Assembly: GCA_021292165.1 (NCBI GenBank)
Contig: CM037877.1
Span: 11,337,980 to 11,401,979 of the forward strand
DNA length: 64,000 bases
Direction of reading: 5' to 3'
Source of the DNA: Shinisaurus crocodilurus
Taxonomy: Eukaryota > Chordata > Lepidosauria > Squamata > Shinisauridae
In this document: positions 20,438 through 31,237 of the stretch, in pieces
How positions within the stretch are numbered: position 1 is the first letter of the stretch
How the letters are laid out: every line of letters begins with the position of its first letter
Translations under genes and position numbers: made by a program
Notes under the pieces: model-generated
Database searches by the model: none
What the model saw: the letters and a program-made list of their open reading frames with translations, nothing else
Told to the model about the DNA's origin: nothing

Positions 20438-20601
20438 ATAGATTTATAGAGTTGGAAGGAGCCTACAAGGCTATCGAATCCAACCCCCTGCTCAATGCAG
20501 GAAACTAGAGGAGGGGTCTCCGATCCAAGTAACAACCAGGCTTGACCCTGCTTAGCTTTCCACACTCAGACAAGCTGAGCCAGCGTGAGCCACAGGCCTG
20601 T
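20438..20601 (-). mobile_element. 5S-rRNA-headed SINE with CR1-like tail, copy 1
   Basis: On the minus strand the head reads cttgtctgagtgtggaaagc, then taagcagggtcaagcctggt, tgttacttggatcggagacc. This is the internal promoter half of 5S rRNA (A box around AAGCTAAGCAGGG, C box around TTGGATGGGAGACC). It is joined to cctctagtttcctgcattg and agcagggggttggattcgat, ending in tctataaatctatgaaat, the 3' end of the CR1 subfamily at 24.4-24.7 kb. The same junction occurs at 45842-46012, so this is a repeat family, not a chance 5S pseudogene. Confidence 0.82.
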
Positions 20602-20805
20602 ATCTTTCATTCCGTCATCCACTCATTGACAGAATCAGGTCCCCCCCCCCCCCTTCAGTACATGTCTTCCACAATTTACGTAACTTTCACTGGTATGCAG
20701 TATTTTGTGTATTTTTCATAGTTCAGCATCCAGTAAATGAGCAGTGCACACACAAAAAGAGTTCTGCACAGTGACGGCAAAAGAGAGATTGGAGATGTCT
20801 AAAAT

Positions 20806-20830
20806 TACACACACACACACACACACACAG
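20806..20830 (+). repeat. (CA)n microsatellite
   Basis: About twelve CA units. Confidence 0.9.
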
Positions 20831-22279
20831 AATGTATATAGAAACACATTTTCAGTAACTTTTGTACTTTCATATGACTAAATTTGCATACAGTTCCAGA
20901 TTTTTTTTTTAAAAAAATTTTTAAACACCCTCCGCAAGTCTGTGGAATCCACACAACTCACACCTGGTCCACTGAGGAATCCATGGGTCGAATTAATACA
21001 AAACTGAAGCCATCTGAATCTATTTTGGATATCTTGGACATCCCTAGACTAAGCTCTTACAGAGCTTCTGGGATTGGGAACCCTGCCTTATCGAGCTCTG
21101 TAAGCATCCTCAGCACTTACGAGCCCTTATTCAGATTTTTGCATTCAATATGTGAAGAAGTTTGATATAGCCAGGGGCAGCAGGGGTGCGTGTGTGCATG
21201 GAGTCAGCAATGTCCCTGGAGCCAACAGTGGCCCTTATGCAACATTATGGTGACCCAACATGTCTTTTGCCTATGGCCACCCTGTAAAATCATGGCTGAC
21301 AGCTAGAGATACAGGAGAATTTTGCCTGTTTCAGATTTTTTTAAAATACAAACTTACCAAAATGCATGAATTTCATTATAGACAGGGTAGAAAGAACTTA
21401 CGATTTAAAATAATTTGAATGTGGAAGAAACCAAAATGGACAGATTCATCCATCCACGCTGAGGGACTTTGAGGGCTTTGCTATTAAAAGTCTGGTTTTG
21501 GATCCTTGTGTGCATTCAACCATCTTTGTGCGCTGAATTGGGGTAGCCACCTCTTTTTTCTCCTCATGTTCAACAGCGATATGTCAGGCACGTACAACAT
21601 GTTCCTCTCCATGCTGGGAATGTCTGTACCTATTGAATTTGGCTGGTGCTCCTTTTCAGTTCTTTGTTTGATAAGGATCTACAGAAATCCACACATTTCA
21701 TCCTTAACAGGATTTTAAAAAATTCAAATGTGGGAGAAAGCAAAACTGACACACATGTCCATCCCTACTGAGAGCTTTGGGATGTCCCAGATGTGCAGTT
21801 TGTTGGTGAAGGTGGCAGCTGACACAGTATAGTAGTTAGTTCCCTCCACATTCTCTCATCTCATGCAAAGGCCTCAGCTCCAGTTGAGGCTTCCTTGGGA
21901 GGGATCTGGAAGAAGCTTCCTGCCTCACTGCTGACTTCTGTGCCATTGCTCTTGAGGTGAGCATCATGCTGCCCTGATCCGCAGGTGGTTGGTGAAGGCA
22001 GCAGCTGATGGAGCACTACTTCCCACTGTGTTCTCTTCTCCTCATCCCCCCCAAAATAAATAAATCCAATCCCGAATACCAGGGATAACAGGAACAGACG
22101 TTTTAAAAAGGAATGAATGAATACAGTGAGTTTCCAAGCTACGTATCCCTGTCCTAAACCTACTTTAAATATCCTTTTGTGCTACATCGTTTGCCAATCA
22201 GAGGGAAAGTCATTAAAATATTAAGAACAATCATAATTTGTATTAGAATGTTCTGGCACCATTCAGCCAAAGCTATATC
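20831..22279. other. unassigned sequence with a ~70-bp repeated segment
   Basis: No gene seen. A segment with ttggtgaaggtggcagctga (21795-21865) recurs as ttggtgaaggcagcagctga (21978-22048), about 183 bp downstream and also followed by a ccac/cccac-attctct-like stretch, so it looks like an old tandem duplication. Confidence 0.4.
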
Positions 22280-22287
22280 CTTTAAGG

Positions 22288-22422
22288 CAGTGTTCTCCAA
22301 CCTTGGGTCCCCAGATGTTTTTGGCCTACAACTCCCAGCATGCCCCAGCCAGCAATGCTGGCTGGGGCATGCTGGGAGTTGTAGGCCAAAAACATCTGGG
22401 GACCCAAGGTTGGAGAACATTG
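22288..22422. mobile_element. CAGTG hairpin MITE, copy C
   Basis: A 135-bp palindrome with apex ccccagccagcaatgctggctgggg. The right terminus reads CATTG instead of CACTG. The flanks are ctttaagg and atttaagg, a 7/8 TSD with central TA. Confidence 0.92.
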
Positions 22423-22544
22423 ATTTAAGGCAATTTCAATGGGCACATGCTTCAGTCCACCACTGACATCAATGGAGATTTGATAGGGTTTCCACGTAGC
22501 TCGATCACCCCCACTGTTACTTTAGGAATTCAACACGATACAGG

Positions 22545-22675
22545 AAGGATAGACAACCTGGTGCCGTTCAACTTGAACTCCCATAATTCCTTACTATTGG
22601 CCATGCTGGCTGGGACTGATGAAAGTTGTATTCCGAAATATCTGGAGGGCCCCAGATTGCTTACCCCTGCCGTCT
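22545..22675. mobile_element. degraded hAT-like repeat
   Basis: Contains gacaacctggtgccgttcaa, gaactcccataattcc, ggccatgctggctgggactg and atatctggagggccccagat, the same family order as 15441-15560 with both arms partly preserved. Confidence 0.6.
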
Positions 22676-22689
22676 AGGAACCTGTTTTT

Positions 22690-23165
22690 CCCCCTCCCCC
22701 TTTCTTCTCTGTTGTTCTTTCCTCACCACAGGATATGATCTGACGCAAAACAGATTCAGCCAGATGATTTTTTTCCTTCACTGAATCCGATTCTCATGAT
22801 CAGATGCGTAATTCCGAGGTGTGCGTCTTGTTGTAAGCCCCGACGAGGTACAAAGGAGCCGACGAGAAATCTGAGGCTGTCTGAGGAAATCTATTTAGTG
22901 AGCTGTTAAATAAGGCTGCCGTTGATATGATAAGACCCTTTTCCCTGCCCGCATACAAGGTGCAACATTTCTCATTTCCATTAATATTGCAGCCTGCTAC
23001 CACCTGTCACTGTAGAATTTAGATTAGGCTTTGTTGTTGATCTGGGCAATAATATGAAACAGTAATCCCTGCAAGACGTCACAATGCCGAGGAATGGGAA
23101 TGGAATGGCTAGATCAAAGACAACCAACTTCTGTTTCCATAGGGACCACTCTATTCTCCCAGTCA
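22690..23165. other. repeat-poor stretch, candidate conserved non-coding sequence
   Basis: No repeat is recognised. The sequence has balanced composition with words such as atttagtgagctgttaaata and ccattaatattgcagcc. Conservation is only a guess, since no alignment is available. Confidence 0.25.
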
Positions 23166-23341
23166 TAGCCCAGGGGATGGAAAAATATATTCCGTCCCAG
23201 AACAGACACCCTCACGAATGGTTAAGCTCCATCTTGCTAGTAAAGGGTTGACCATTATGGAACACATCATGATCTCTGGCGGAGCTGAGGCTTTACATGC
23301 AAAATCCAAAAGAGGGCTGTAAGGGTATATATTCCCAGAAC

Positions 23342-23395
23342 CGTGTTCTCCAACCTTGGGTCTCCCCAGATGTTTTTGGCCTACAACTCCCAGCA
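23342..23395 (+). mobile_element. CAGTG hairpin MITE, single arm
   Basis: Left arm only (gtgttctccaaccttggg to aactcccagca). The palindrome stops abruptly where LINE-like coding sequence begins, so the right arm was deleted or replaced. Confidence 0.75.
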
Positions 23396-23665
23396 AGGTG
23401 AAAGGGAGAAATGTGCTAAGCGAAAAGCACGTCAAATGAATCCTTTACAAGACCATCTTCCATCTGGTAACCTGTGTCCTCACTGTGGGAAGCTGTGTGG
23501 ATCTAGAATTGGCCTCCACAGTCACTTACGGACCCATCGCTAGAGTCTACACAATTTTCTTTAGAATTTTCCTCCTTTTAAAATCTCCTTTTTGTAAATT
23601 TTCTTTTCTTTTTTTTAATCCTGGAAGACAATCTTACTCGGTCACGAGTGATCGCCTGACTGACT
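23396..23665 (+). pseudogene. LINE ORF2 C-terminus with C2H2 finger, plus 3' UTR
   Basis: The frame ends in CPHCGKLCGSRIGLHSHLRT followed by H, R and a stop at 23543. The spacing Cys-X2-Cys-X12-His-X3-His is that of a C2H2 zinc finger. Finger-like C-termini with the SRIGL.SH pattern are known in non-LTR retrotransposon ORF2 proteins. The 3' UTR reads ttactcggtcacgagtgatc, then gcctgactgactgag. Only about 50 codons remain, with no reverse transcriptase region. The clade is not determined. Confidence 0.6.
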
Positions 23666-24222
23666 GAGAAGAACCACAGGTGCAATTTCAGTAAGGGGAG
23701 GGAGAAGAGAAATTTCAGCATGGGAGAGAGCACGTGTTGGGTTATGTTTAATATTTTGACTTTTTTTTTCAAAACTGAAATGTAGTGACCGTGGTGTGGG
23801 GGTGCTAGTTCATTAGAAGCAACAGCAGGGGAGAGGTGTTTAAACCCTTCTCTGCACACCATTTTCCTGATCAAAATTCCCCCAGCTTGCCGTTGCTGCA
23901 TTATGATCCCCATGTGGAAAAACTGCAGCCAGAGGAGGGTGTTGTGGTGAGTGACTGGGGAAAAAAATGCTGTGGCATGAAAACCGTTTCCCTCTCTGCC
24001 GCTTCTAACAACTTGGTAGTAGGCCTCCCATTGCTACTACAGATCAGCTATATAAAAATGGTCAAAATGTTAAATGAGTCAAAGAGCAGAATTTTGACTT
24101 TCCTCTGTTCATCATGACCCCTCTCCTACTGACATCTTCCCTTGCCCCCCCCCCAACATCTCTCCCTACTTCTCCTTCTAACAAACTGGTACAGCACTTC
24201 CTCGTCCCCATGGCTGCACTTT

Positions 24223-24253
24223 ATGATAGATAGATAGATAGATAGATAGATAA
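24223..24253 (+). repeat. (GATA)n microsatellite
   Basis: Seven to eight GATA units. Confidence 0.92.
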
Positions 24254-24356
24254 ATAATCAATACTGGTCTCCCCATTAACAAGTAATTTAGCCCTTATAA
24301 CTCAGCCCAGCCCTCTGAGCTAGGGACGGGCAGATCTGTCTATTTCTGTTTCTCCT

Positions 24357-24735
24357 TTATCAGAAGAGGAGACTGAGGGGAGATATAATCGCACTCTTCC
24401 AGTACTTGAAGGGATGTCACACAGAGGAGGGCCAGGATCTCTTCTCGATCATCCCAGTTTGCAGGACACGGAATAATGGGCTCAAGTTACAGGAACCTAG
24501 ATTCCACCTAAACATCAGAAAAAATTTCCTGACTGTCAGAGCAATAAGACAATGGAACCAACTACCTAGGGAGGTGGTGGGCTCTCCCACTCTGGAGGCC
24601 TTCAAGGTGCAGCTGGACAGACATCTGTCAGGGATGCTTTGACCTGGATTCCTGCACTGAGCAGGGGGTTGGACTCGATGGCCTTGTAGGCCCCTTCCAA
24701 CTCTACTTTTCTATGATTCTATGATTCTATGAAAT
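24357..24735 (+). mobile_element. CR1 LINE 3' end
   Basis: The coding tail reads into FHLNIRKNFLTVRAIRQWN and ends in a stop after HLSGML (24642). The 3' UTR has gagcagggggttggactcga and gccccttccaactct, and ends in the CR1-specific (ATTCTATG)n. The last 90 bp match the tail of the 5S-headed SINEs at 20.4 and 45.9 kb, making this subfamily the likely mobilising partner. Confidence 0.92.
24406..24642 (+). pseudogene. CR1 ORF2 C-terminal fragment, ATTCTATG subfamily
   Basis: Reads RTRNNGLKLQEPRFHLNIRK, then VRAIRQWNQLPREVVGSPTL and EAFKVQLDRHLSGML before the stop. It is the homologous block to 62325-62678 from a different CR1 subfamily. 5'-truncated. Confidence 0.88.
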
Positions 24736-24779
24736 CTTAAGTTCGTAATTAGTGCAGTTTCTGCATCTGTTCATGATTT

Positions 24780-25075
24780 TTTTCTCTCTCTCCTGAAGTC
24801 CACACAAAAGTCCATGTGCATTTTCATGTGCATTACACATTTTTGTTTACTTACCATTGCCTAAGGCACACATTTTTGTAAGCCTTTTTTGGTATTATGA
24901 TGCATTTTTGTATATTATTTTCTTAAATGTATGCATTTTTGTGCACCCTTTTCTCTAACATGTGCATTTCCGTATACTTGTTTTGACTGGAGTACTCAAT
25001 CACAAAATTCGCGAGAGTGGAAATATATAAAAAATATAACTGCATTTTAGTGTGCACATTGGTTTGGGATGTGTG
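24780..25075. repeat. old interspersed repeat with 'gcatttttgt' periodicity
   Basis: Contains repeated tgcattt(t)tgt/gta words at 20-40 bp intervals, followed by gtactcaatcacaaaattcg. A similar order is at 39770-40010 (ggagaacctcatcacagaattc). The class is unknown. Confidence 0.4.
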
Positions 25076-25079
25076 AATT

Positions 25080-26025
25080 AGGTTGGATCGCATTAAATAC
25101 AAGCAGAACACATTTCTCCCCCAGCCCTGCTCAGAGCCCTGCCACCTTCACAGAGAAACCAAGCTATGTGGGAGTCATTTCAGCATGGTGTAATCTCATG
25201 CCACTAGAATGGGTGCAGGAATATTCAAAACACATAGGCAACACTTTGAGAGTGAACATTGCAAATGGGAAAGACTTATGTCATCTGCCATCACTCATGT
25301 GGGTGCAATATCCACTACGGGTGTGTGCAGGAATTTGTGTTTTCATTTTGTTACTCCATTCAGTTTCAGTTTTAAAGAGCAGATTTGATTTGTTATTCAT
25401 TCATGCAAATCAGATATCTTTTGTTACTCAAATTGGTGTTCCTTCTTTGACAGTCCCCCCCCCTTTGGTGCTGTCTGCAGCAATAGCAACAGATGTTCCC
25501 TTGGCAGCTGCCTTCTGCTGGCCTCCATTTCTTTACCCACAATGCCCCAGATGTGCAATGCTAAGGCATTCCAAGGGTGGGGTTGGCAGCCACCACAAAA
25601 GTGGTGGCAACCACTGGTGGGTTTTTTGAGGTCATTTCCCCCCCACACACACACACACACTGCCCCATAACAATGTAATTTCCAGGCAATTGTGAATAAA
25701 TACAATGGTGGCCTCCAGGATCAGCAGCAGCTGGACTTCCCTACCATGGAATGGAATTAAACATCTGATTCATTCCAGAATGAATGTACACCTAGTATTC
25801 TCACAGATACCACCAACATTTAGGATAATGCCACAGGGGAACTATCCCGCACAGGTGCATGCATATGTATATGCGTGAAGGATGCCCAAGTCAGCTAAAA
25901 TGTAAAATAAGGTTTTGTGGGTTCTGAATATCAATGGAAGAGTTGGGATTTCTTCCTGAAGTGTGGCGAGAGGAGTGAAAAGGTTCCTGCCCTCTCTTTG
26001 TTAAATGATTCAGGGCTACAGAGGA
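25080..26025. other. unassigned sequence
   Basis: No gene recognised. A 186-codon open frame (25069-25629) shows no domain and has no coding-like context. An (AC)n run lies at 25645-25660. Confidence 0.35.
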
Positions 26026-26029
26026 GCAT

Positions 26030-26400
26030 GCCTAATTAATAAAGCAAGGCCATAACCATCTATCTTGCTGTAGAGAGCTCTTACATCCCAGCCATTAACG
26101 GAGATAAGGCTTTGCCTTTCCAACTGAGCCCATCATCATGAATAGTGGAAACCTGCATGGTGATGGATAGATGAATGGCCACTCTATGCTCGGTGGCTCA
26201 GAGTCATCATTAAACCTCCACTGATCAATTATGTCTCCCCGTAGTTTATTAATGGCACCGTTATCAAGTTTTAATTCCGTGACACTAATATTTAAGAAAG
26301 ATGTTCCACTGAACATAATAGGCCATTGCAATGACACAGCCTGAGCCATTTTTGCCAATTATTTCCCAAGAGGTTTTGTATAATAGAAGATATTAGATAA
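26030..26400. other. repeat-poor AT-rich stretch, candidate enhancer
   Basis: Unique-looking sequence with several TAAT/ATTA words (for example taattaataaagc and gtttattaatggc). I see no repeat, exon or splice arrangement. Candidate only. Confidence 0.25.
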
Positions 26401-26529
26401 GGCCACTGGTTCTTTGTTAGGTTGATCTGTTAACAAGGAACTTCCTTCCACACACCCACCTATCCCCATTTCTTTGCCCATATGCTACTGCGCACTGGTA
26501 GATACTTGAGATAGGGTAGTTGCATTTCT

Positions 26530-26995
26530 TCCCCTTTTTTGCGGTTTTTGCGGTTTAAATTTTTTATTTCTATATAAAACAAACACATAATATCAAACAT
26601 GTAACAATTAACAAAACAAAATAGACCTCTGATTTTCTTCTACAGCAAATATAGGTAACAATAATTTTTCTTACTCGATAATCAGAATGAGAAATCTCTT
26701 TCTTCCCATTGTCCCAAATTCACTTATTATTCCATAAATCCACAAACAAACAAATCATTATTTTCCAGTCTCGCAAAATGTCAATTAGAGGTTTCCACTC
26801 AATAATAAACGTGGATGTTGTCCTTTCTCTGATTAATAATGTGAGTTTGGCCATCTCTGCCAGCTCCAGCATCTTGACCAACCATTCTTCTGTCGTAGGC
26901 ACTGCTGGACCTTTCCATTTCTGTGCATATAGTAGCCTCGCTGCCGTTGTCATGTATAAAAATAAAGTTCCATACCTTCCTTCTAGCTGACTTCC
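26530..26995 (-). mobile_element. L1-type LINE ORF2 C-terminus and 3' UTR
   Basis: On the minus strand, 26953-26720 reads AARLLYAQKWKGPAVPTTEE and continues into LVKMLELAEMAKLT. This alanine-arginine-leucine and 'EW..K..E.AEMAKLT' pattern is typical of vertebrate L1 ORF2 C-termini. The frame ends at a stop near 26720. The 3' UTR is AT-rich and ends in an A-rich tail on the minus strand near 26540. It is 5'-truncated, with no reverse transcriptase domain left. Confidence 0.7.
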
Positions 26996-27275
26996 CCTTT
27001 TGAATAAAAGATAACATGGAGGATTTCAACCAGCATAGGTGTTTTCTGCATGTCTGTGCTGTGTGGCTGTACAAACCAGGACACTGACATCAGACACAGC
27101 ACAGAATGTCTTGTGGATCTCCTTTTTTATTTTAAAAAGATGACACCCGTTTCTAGCCCTTCGGGCTATAAAGGAAAGCTTGAAAATTTGTAGGCAATGT
27201 CTGATGACGTCTCAGAACGCTAGAGGCAGTTTGGATTGCCTTCCAGTGGTCAAGCACTGGGTGAGCGACTGTATT

Positions 27276-27715
27276 TCTAGGAATGTGTGAATCAGCAAAA
27301 CTCAAGCTCACCAAAGTTCTCCGACTTCCATCTTGCCTCTCATTCCAACTTGAGTCTGTATCAGATTGCGATCTTTGTTGTTATTGTTTTACTTTTCGCA
27401 TGAAAACCCATGCATATTTTTATGCGTATTTTTCATCAATTGTGTGTGCTTCTTTGAAAAGTACACCTTCGTCTCCCATCGATTAAAGCATATTTGGGCA
27501 CATTTTTCAAAAGTACGCATTTTTCATGCATATTTTTCAAACGTACACATTCTGTCCAATGCCTTTTTTGGGGGTCTGCAAATCACACTTGCAAGTTTGG
27601 AAATGTACGGACTTTGACTGCAGAGCGTGCTGGAGTTGGTGTTCAATCCAGAAGGTGCACACTGGGTACTGTTTTGATAGTTGTCTGATCCAAAATGAAC
27701 TGAAATGAATTCCTC
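27276..27715 (+). repeat. interspersed repeat family X, copy 1
   Basis: Starts taggaatgtgtgaatcagca then aaactcaagctcaccaaagt, followed by spaced gcatatttttc and gtacacatt words. It ends gtttgatccaaaatgaactg-like sequence (gatccaaaatgaactgaaat). Copies at 46.37-47.34 kb (interrupted) and 58194-58588 (minus) share both ends. The TAGGGAT...ATCTCTA ends of the third copy suggest a hAT-type non-autonomous transposon. Confidence 0.6.
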
Positions 27716-28129
27716 ATACTTCCCTCTGTCAATTTCTCCTATATCAACAATTTCCTAGCCCTTGAATCCCCATAAACAACAGCAGACACTGAGTGGGCTC
27801 CAATTAGCCATTGGAGTAAAGATGCACATGCACATCTGCATTGGTAACAGCCAGCCAGGAATCCATTCACAAGACCCTACTTCCACACAAAGATTTTCCC
27901 TTGCTCGATTGGAGTTGGCAAATATCTCGGGGACACAAAGCACTGCAAACCTAGCAATGTCTCATCACTACTAACAACCCTCTCTTTCACTCCACTGCAG
28001 TGTACAGCTGCATCAGATTGCAGAAGGAGTTGACTTGTATCTTGGCATTAATCATGATTTGTTCTGGAAAGGGACTTCAGCATTCCCAATTCTATCCTCC
28101 TCCTCCTCCTCCTCATTTTGCATGTTTTT

Positions 28130-28385
28130 TACTTATTTATTTTTATTTATTATTACATTTATATCCTACCTTTTTTCCATATTGCAATGAACCCAAGGGC
28201 AGTGTTCATGATCATCCTCCTCTCCATTTTATCCTCACAACAACTCTGTGAGGTAGGTTAAGCTGAGAGTCAGTGACTAGCCTAAAGTAACCCAGTGACC
28301 TTCATGGCCGAGTGGGGACTAGAACCCGGGTCTCCCAGGTCCCAGTCCAACACTCTAACCGCTACGCCACACTGCACTACTCTCC
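28130..28385 (-). mobile_element. Sauria SINE, near full length
   Basis: Minus strand: gtgtggcgtagcggttagag, ttggactgggacctgggaga, gggttctagtccc (B box), ttgttgtgaggataaaatgg, and a tail of (AATA)n type. More diverged than the other copies (ttgggttcattgcaatatgg). Confidence 0.88.
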
Positions 28386-28757
28386 AATGTGGCTCTCCAT
28401 GTCTCTGCTTGAGAATAAAAAATGTGCAAAACCTTCCCTGCTGTTTTGACAGAGATTCCTACTTTGGCCAAAAGTCACATCACATCATATGTTTGGAACA
28501 CACATCTGCAAAAGCGGATAAGTAATGTTTGCAAGAGAAGGATTTTCCAAATGGATGGTTCAAAAGTTAGTTCACACCCTAGCATATGTTTCTTCCCTGT
28601 TCAAAATGTGGACTGACTGGCTAATGCTTATCCGTGTTCTTCTGTAAGTGCTCCCTGGCTTGCTATTGCACAGATGGGGTTGTTGTTCAAAAGACCATCC
28701 TTCACCATTCTGTAAAATTGAATAACATCTTGCACAACAATCAGAATTATGTCATCT

Positions 28758-28817
28758 TTCCTTCCTTCCTTCCTTCCTTCCTTCCTTCCTTCCATCCATC
28801 CATCCATCCATCCATTC
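28758..28817 (+). repeat. (TTCC)n followed by (ATCC)n microsatellite
   Basis: About nine CTTC units pass directly into six CATC units, a compound tetranucleotide array. Confidence 0.95.
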
Positions 28818-28819
28818 AT

Positions 28820-29294
28820 TCTAAATCTGTGGCAATCATTTGAAAACATGTTGCTCTATTCAGATAACTTGTCTGTGGTTCGAAATATGTATTTTTCACT
28901 CTCAAAAATTATTTTTAACAATGTGAATATTCATAGTATCCCTAGGGGAAATGCATCAATGTTCCATGGCCACACTTTTAAAAATCACCAATATAATTGA
29001 TCAAAAAGTTGTGTGACAGCCCTAAAATGAACCATTGGTGCCTGTCTACAACAGGCAAGCAACTTGGAGTGTCCAAGATACCAGACAGACTCCTAAGGAA
29101 GCTTAGAAATTTCCTAGGCACACACCGGCCCGTCATTCTGTATCTCTCTGTAACAGCTCCCTGCTGTGTTCAAGTGCTACACCAAGCTCTTGTGACTTCA
29201 AAAATATCACAGTTGCAAATGGATAGAAAGACCGAGTAGCTCCCGAGATGTGTAACTCTTTTGCCTTAGCTGAGTTTTGCTGTCAGTCCAAATG

Positions 29295-29330
<36 letters not shown>

Positions 29331-29525
29331 TTCTTTCTTTTTTTTAAATATGGGGTGATTTCCAGGAACTAGAAATGGCATAGTAGGTAGCCAGTTTTTT
29401 TTTTTTTTTTTTTTAAATTAAATTAAAGCTTACTACATAGCATTTGTGACTGTGTGAGGAGCAGGGATGAGGAAGAAATTCATTCAGCTACCATTTTAAT
29501 GTGAACGCCAATGATTTTGCAAAAA
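28820..29525. other. unassigned sequence with TC and T tracts
   Basis: A (TC)n run lies at 29299-29326 and a long T run at 29394-29414. No gene recognised. Confidence 0.4.
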
Positions 29526-29780
29526 TAGGGATGTGTTAGAATTTTGTTTGGGTGTGGAAGTCTGGCGAACTCGCTGGGCTCAACCTCCCAAATTCCGTCC
29601 CACCTACCTGCTTCCCTGGCTCAACTCTCATTCTCCCAAGCTAAGCCGAGCTGGGGAAGCAACTTCTGAGTTCCCGGCCAAGCGCTTTTTACGTAGAAAA
29701 TGGCGTAAGGTATGTTAAAAATGGCCGCAATTTGTGCAAGTCACACAAATTGCGGCCATTTTTAACATACCTTACGCCAT
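29526..29780 (+). mobile_element. palindromic hAT-like element, left arm with perfect centre
   Basis: Starts TAGGGATGTGTTAG, followed by gaagtctggcgaactcgctg and gagctggggaagcaacttct. It stops at the far edge of the central hairpin (29700-29780); the right outer arm is absent. Related to the copies at 2228, 15643, 41455 and 44417. Confidence 0.75.
29700..29780. repeat. perfect 37-bp inverted repeat with 7-nt loop
   Basis: The arm beginning atggcgtaaggtatgttaaa (29700-29736) is matched without mismatch by 29744-29780. The related elements have only imperfect pairing in this segment. Confidence 0.95.
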
Positions 29781-30870
29781 GTGATGTGATCCAGGGGATC
29801 CCCTGACCCCCCCAGAGCAGAACTAGAGGGTATGCAAGGGGATGCAGCTGGAGAGGTAATTCAATCCACTAGTGGTGTCCATTCTGCTTGTGGAAGAACA
29901 CTGTTGTATACAATCCATAATCAGGAAAATTGCTTCCCAAAAGAGTGTTTATCAGGCAAAATTGTCCACAATAATGCATGCATTGGGAGAAATGCACACA
30001 AACATGTGTATGAGTTTTCATACAAACTGTTAAAAAAAAAAAGACCTGGGTGAAGCAGACTTAAGACTGGAAAAAATGTTCAATATTCAGGATGAGCCAA
30101 GCTGAAGAATGGGAAAATTAGAAACTGAGAGAAAACGAAATGGATAGATCCATTTGTCCCTAGTGAGGAGATGTTTGCCTGAGCTACCAACCATGCAGAT
30201 AACTCCAGTGTTTGCCACCCAGCAGCACCCACTTGAAAGTGCACAGGACTTGAGGGGAAAACTATATAGTTGGATAATACAGATAGATGCTTGTGGCTAC
30301 AGGGACCAGGTGCTCCGGGCTACTGCATGTATCCTGCTCATCTGAAACCACCCAGGACCTGGTGACAATAGCAAATGCCACCTCCAGGGTATGACACTGA
30401 TCTCTTTCTCCAGCATGGCACAGAGGTTTTTCTGAGCAGGAGTGGAAGGGGTTTCACGAGCTCCTTTCCCTCCTTGCTCCTTCTTAAACTGCTAGAATTG
30501 GATCATACGTCTGAACAAGCTTTGATGGCTTTGAGAAAACCCATGAAGAAGAAGAGATCTACTGATGTGTATCAATAGCTGTGGTAGGCTATCTGGACCC
30601 TTTTTGTGCGGAGGCATTATGCCTTTGAGTATTGGTTGCTGCCGGGCACGCAAAATAAGATGTGGCTGGCAGTCACTTTCATGTGCTGCTTTTGAAACTC
30701 TCAAGGCATCGGGGTTGTTGCTGTTGGAAACGGAATGCTGAGCTTGTGCATCTTTGGTCCGATCCTGCTGGGTCGTTGTTATGTTCTTTTGCTCCACATC
30801 TGGTGATCCAGGAGTGAAGAACAGCAGCTCTTAGCTATTCTGAACCATTAACCACCACAAGCAACAAGTC
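29781..30870. other. unassigned sequence, with a possible CR1-like tail
   Basis: No gene seen. About 30715-30790 (ggaaacggaatgctgagctt, then ttggtccgatcctgctgggt) looks like a badly eroded CR1 3' end. Confidence 0.35.
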
Positions 30871-30877
30871 TCTAAGG

Positions 30878-30983
30878 CAGTGTTCTCCAACCTTGGGTCC
30901 TCAGATGTTTTTGGCCTACAACTCCCAGCATGCTGGGAGTTGTAGGCCAAAAACATCTGGGGACCCAAGGTTGGAGAACACTG
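30878..30983. mobile_element. CAGTG hairpin MITE, copy D (106-bp palindrome without loop)
   Basis: Both arms meet at cccagcatgctggg with no loop. The only mispaired position is tcctcag opposite ccccag. Both flanks read ctctaagg, a perfect 8-bp TSD with central TA. The apex segment present in copies A and C is missing symmetrically. Confidence 0.94.
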
Positions 30984-31237
30984 CTCTAAGGTCTTGGGCA
31001 GAGATTTTATTCCTTATTCTTGCAGCCTGAGATTCGATTAGCTCCAGGGCCGGGGGGGAGAGCAGCTGTTGGCCAGAGAGTTTCTGCATGAGGAAAACAG
31101 TGGCAGAGGAAGAATTAAGCACCCCTCATCCTGCTCACAATTTATCTCCTGCAAATTCCACCCCCCCCCCTTGACTGAGACAACTTTGCAAAGGAGAAGC
31201 AGAAATCATCATTTTCCAGAGAACTTAAAAAAAAAAA

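Noticed and set aside
23396..23543. exon of a host zinc-finger gene
   Set aside because: One finger only, with a LINE-like SRIGL.SH pattern and a retrotransposon-type 3' UTR; no splice acceptor or neighbouring fingers.
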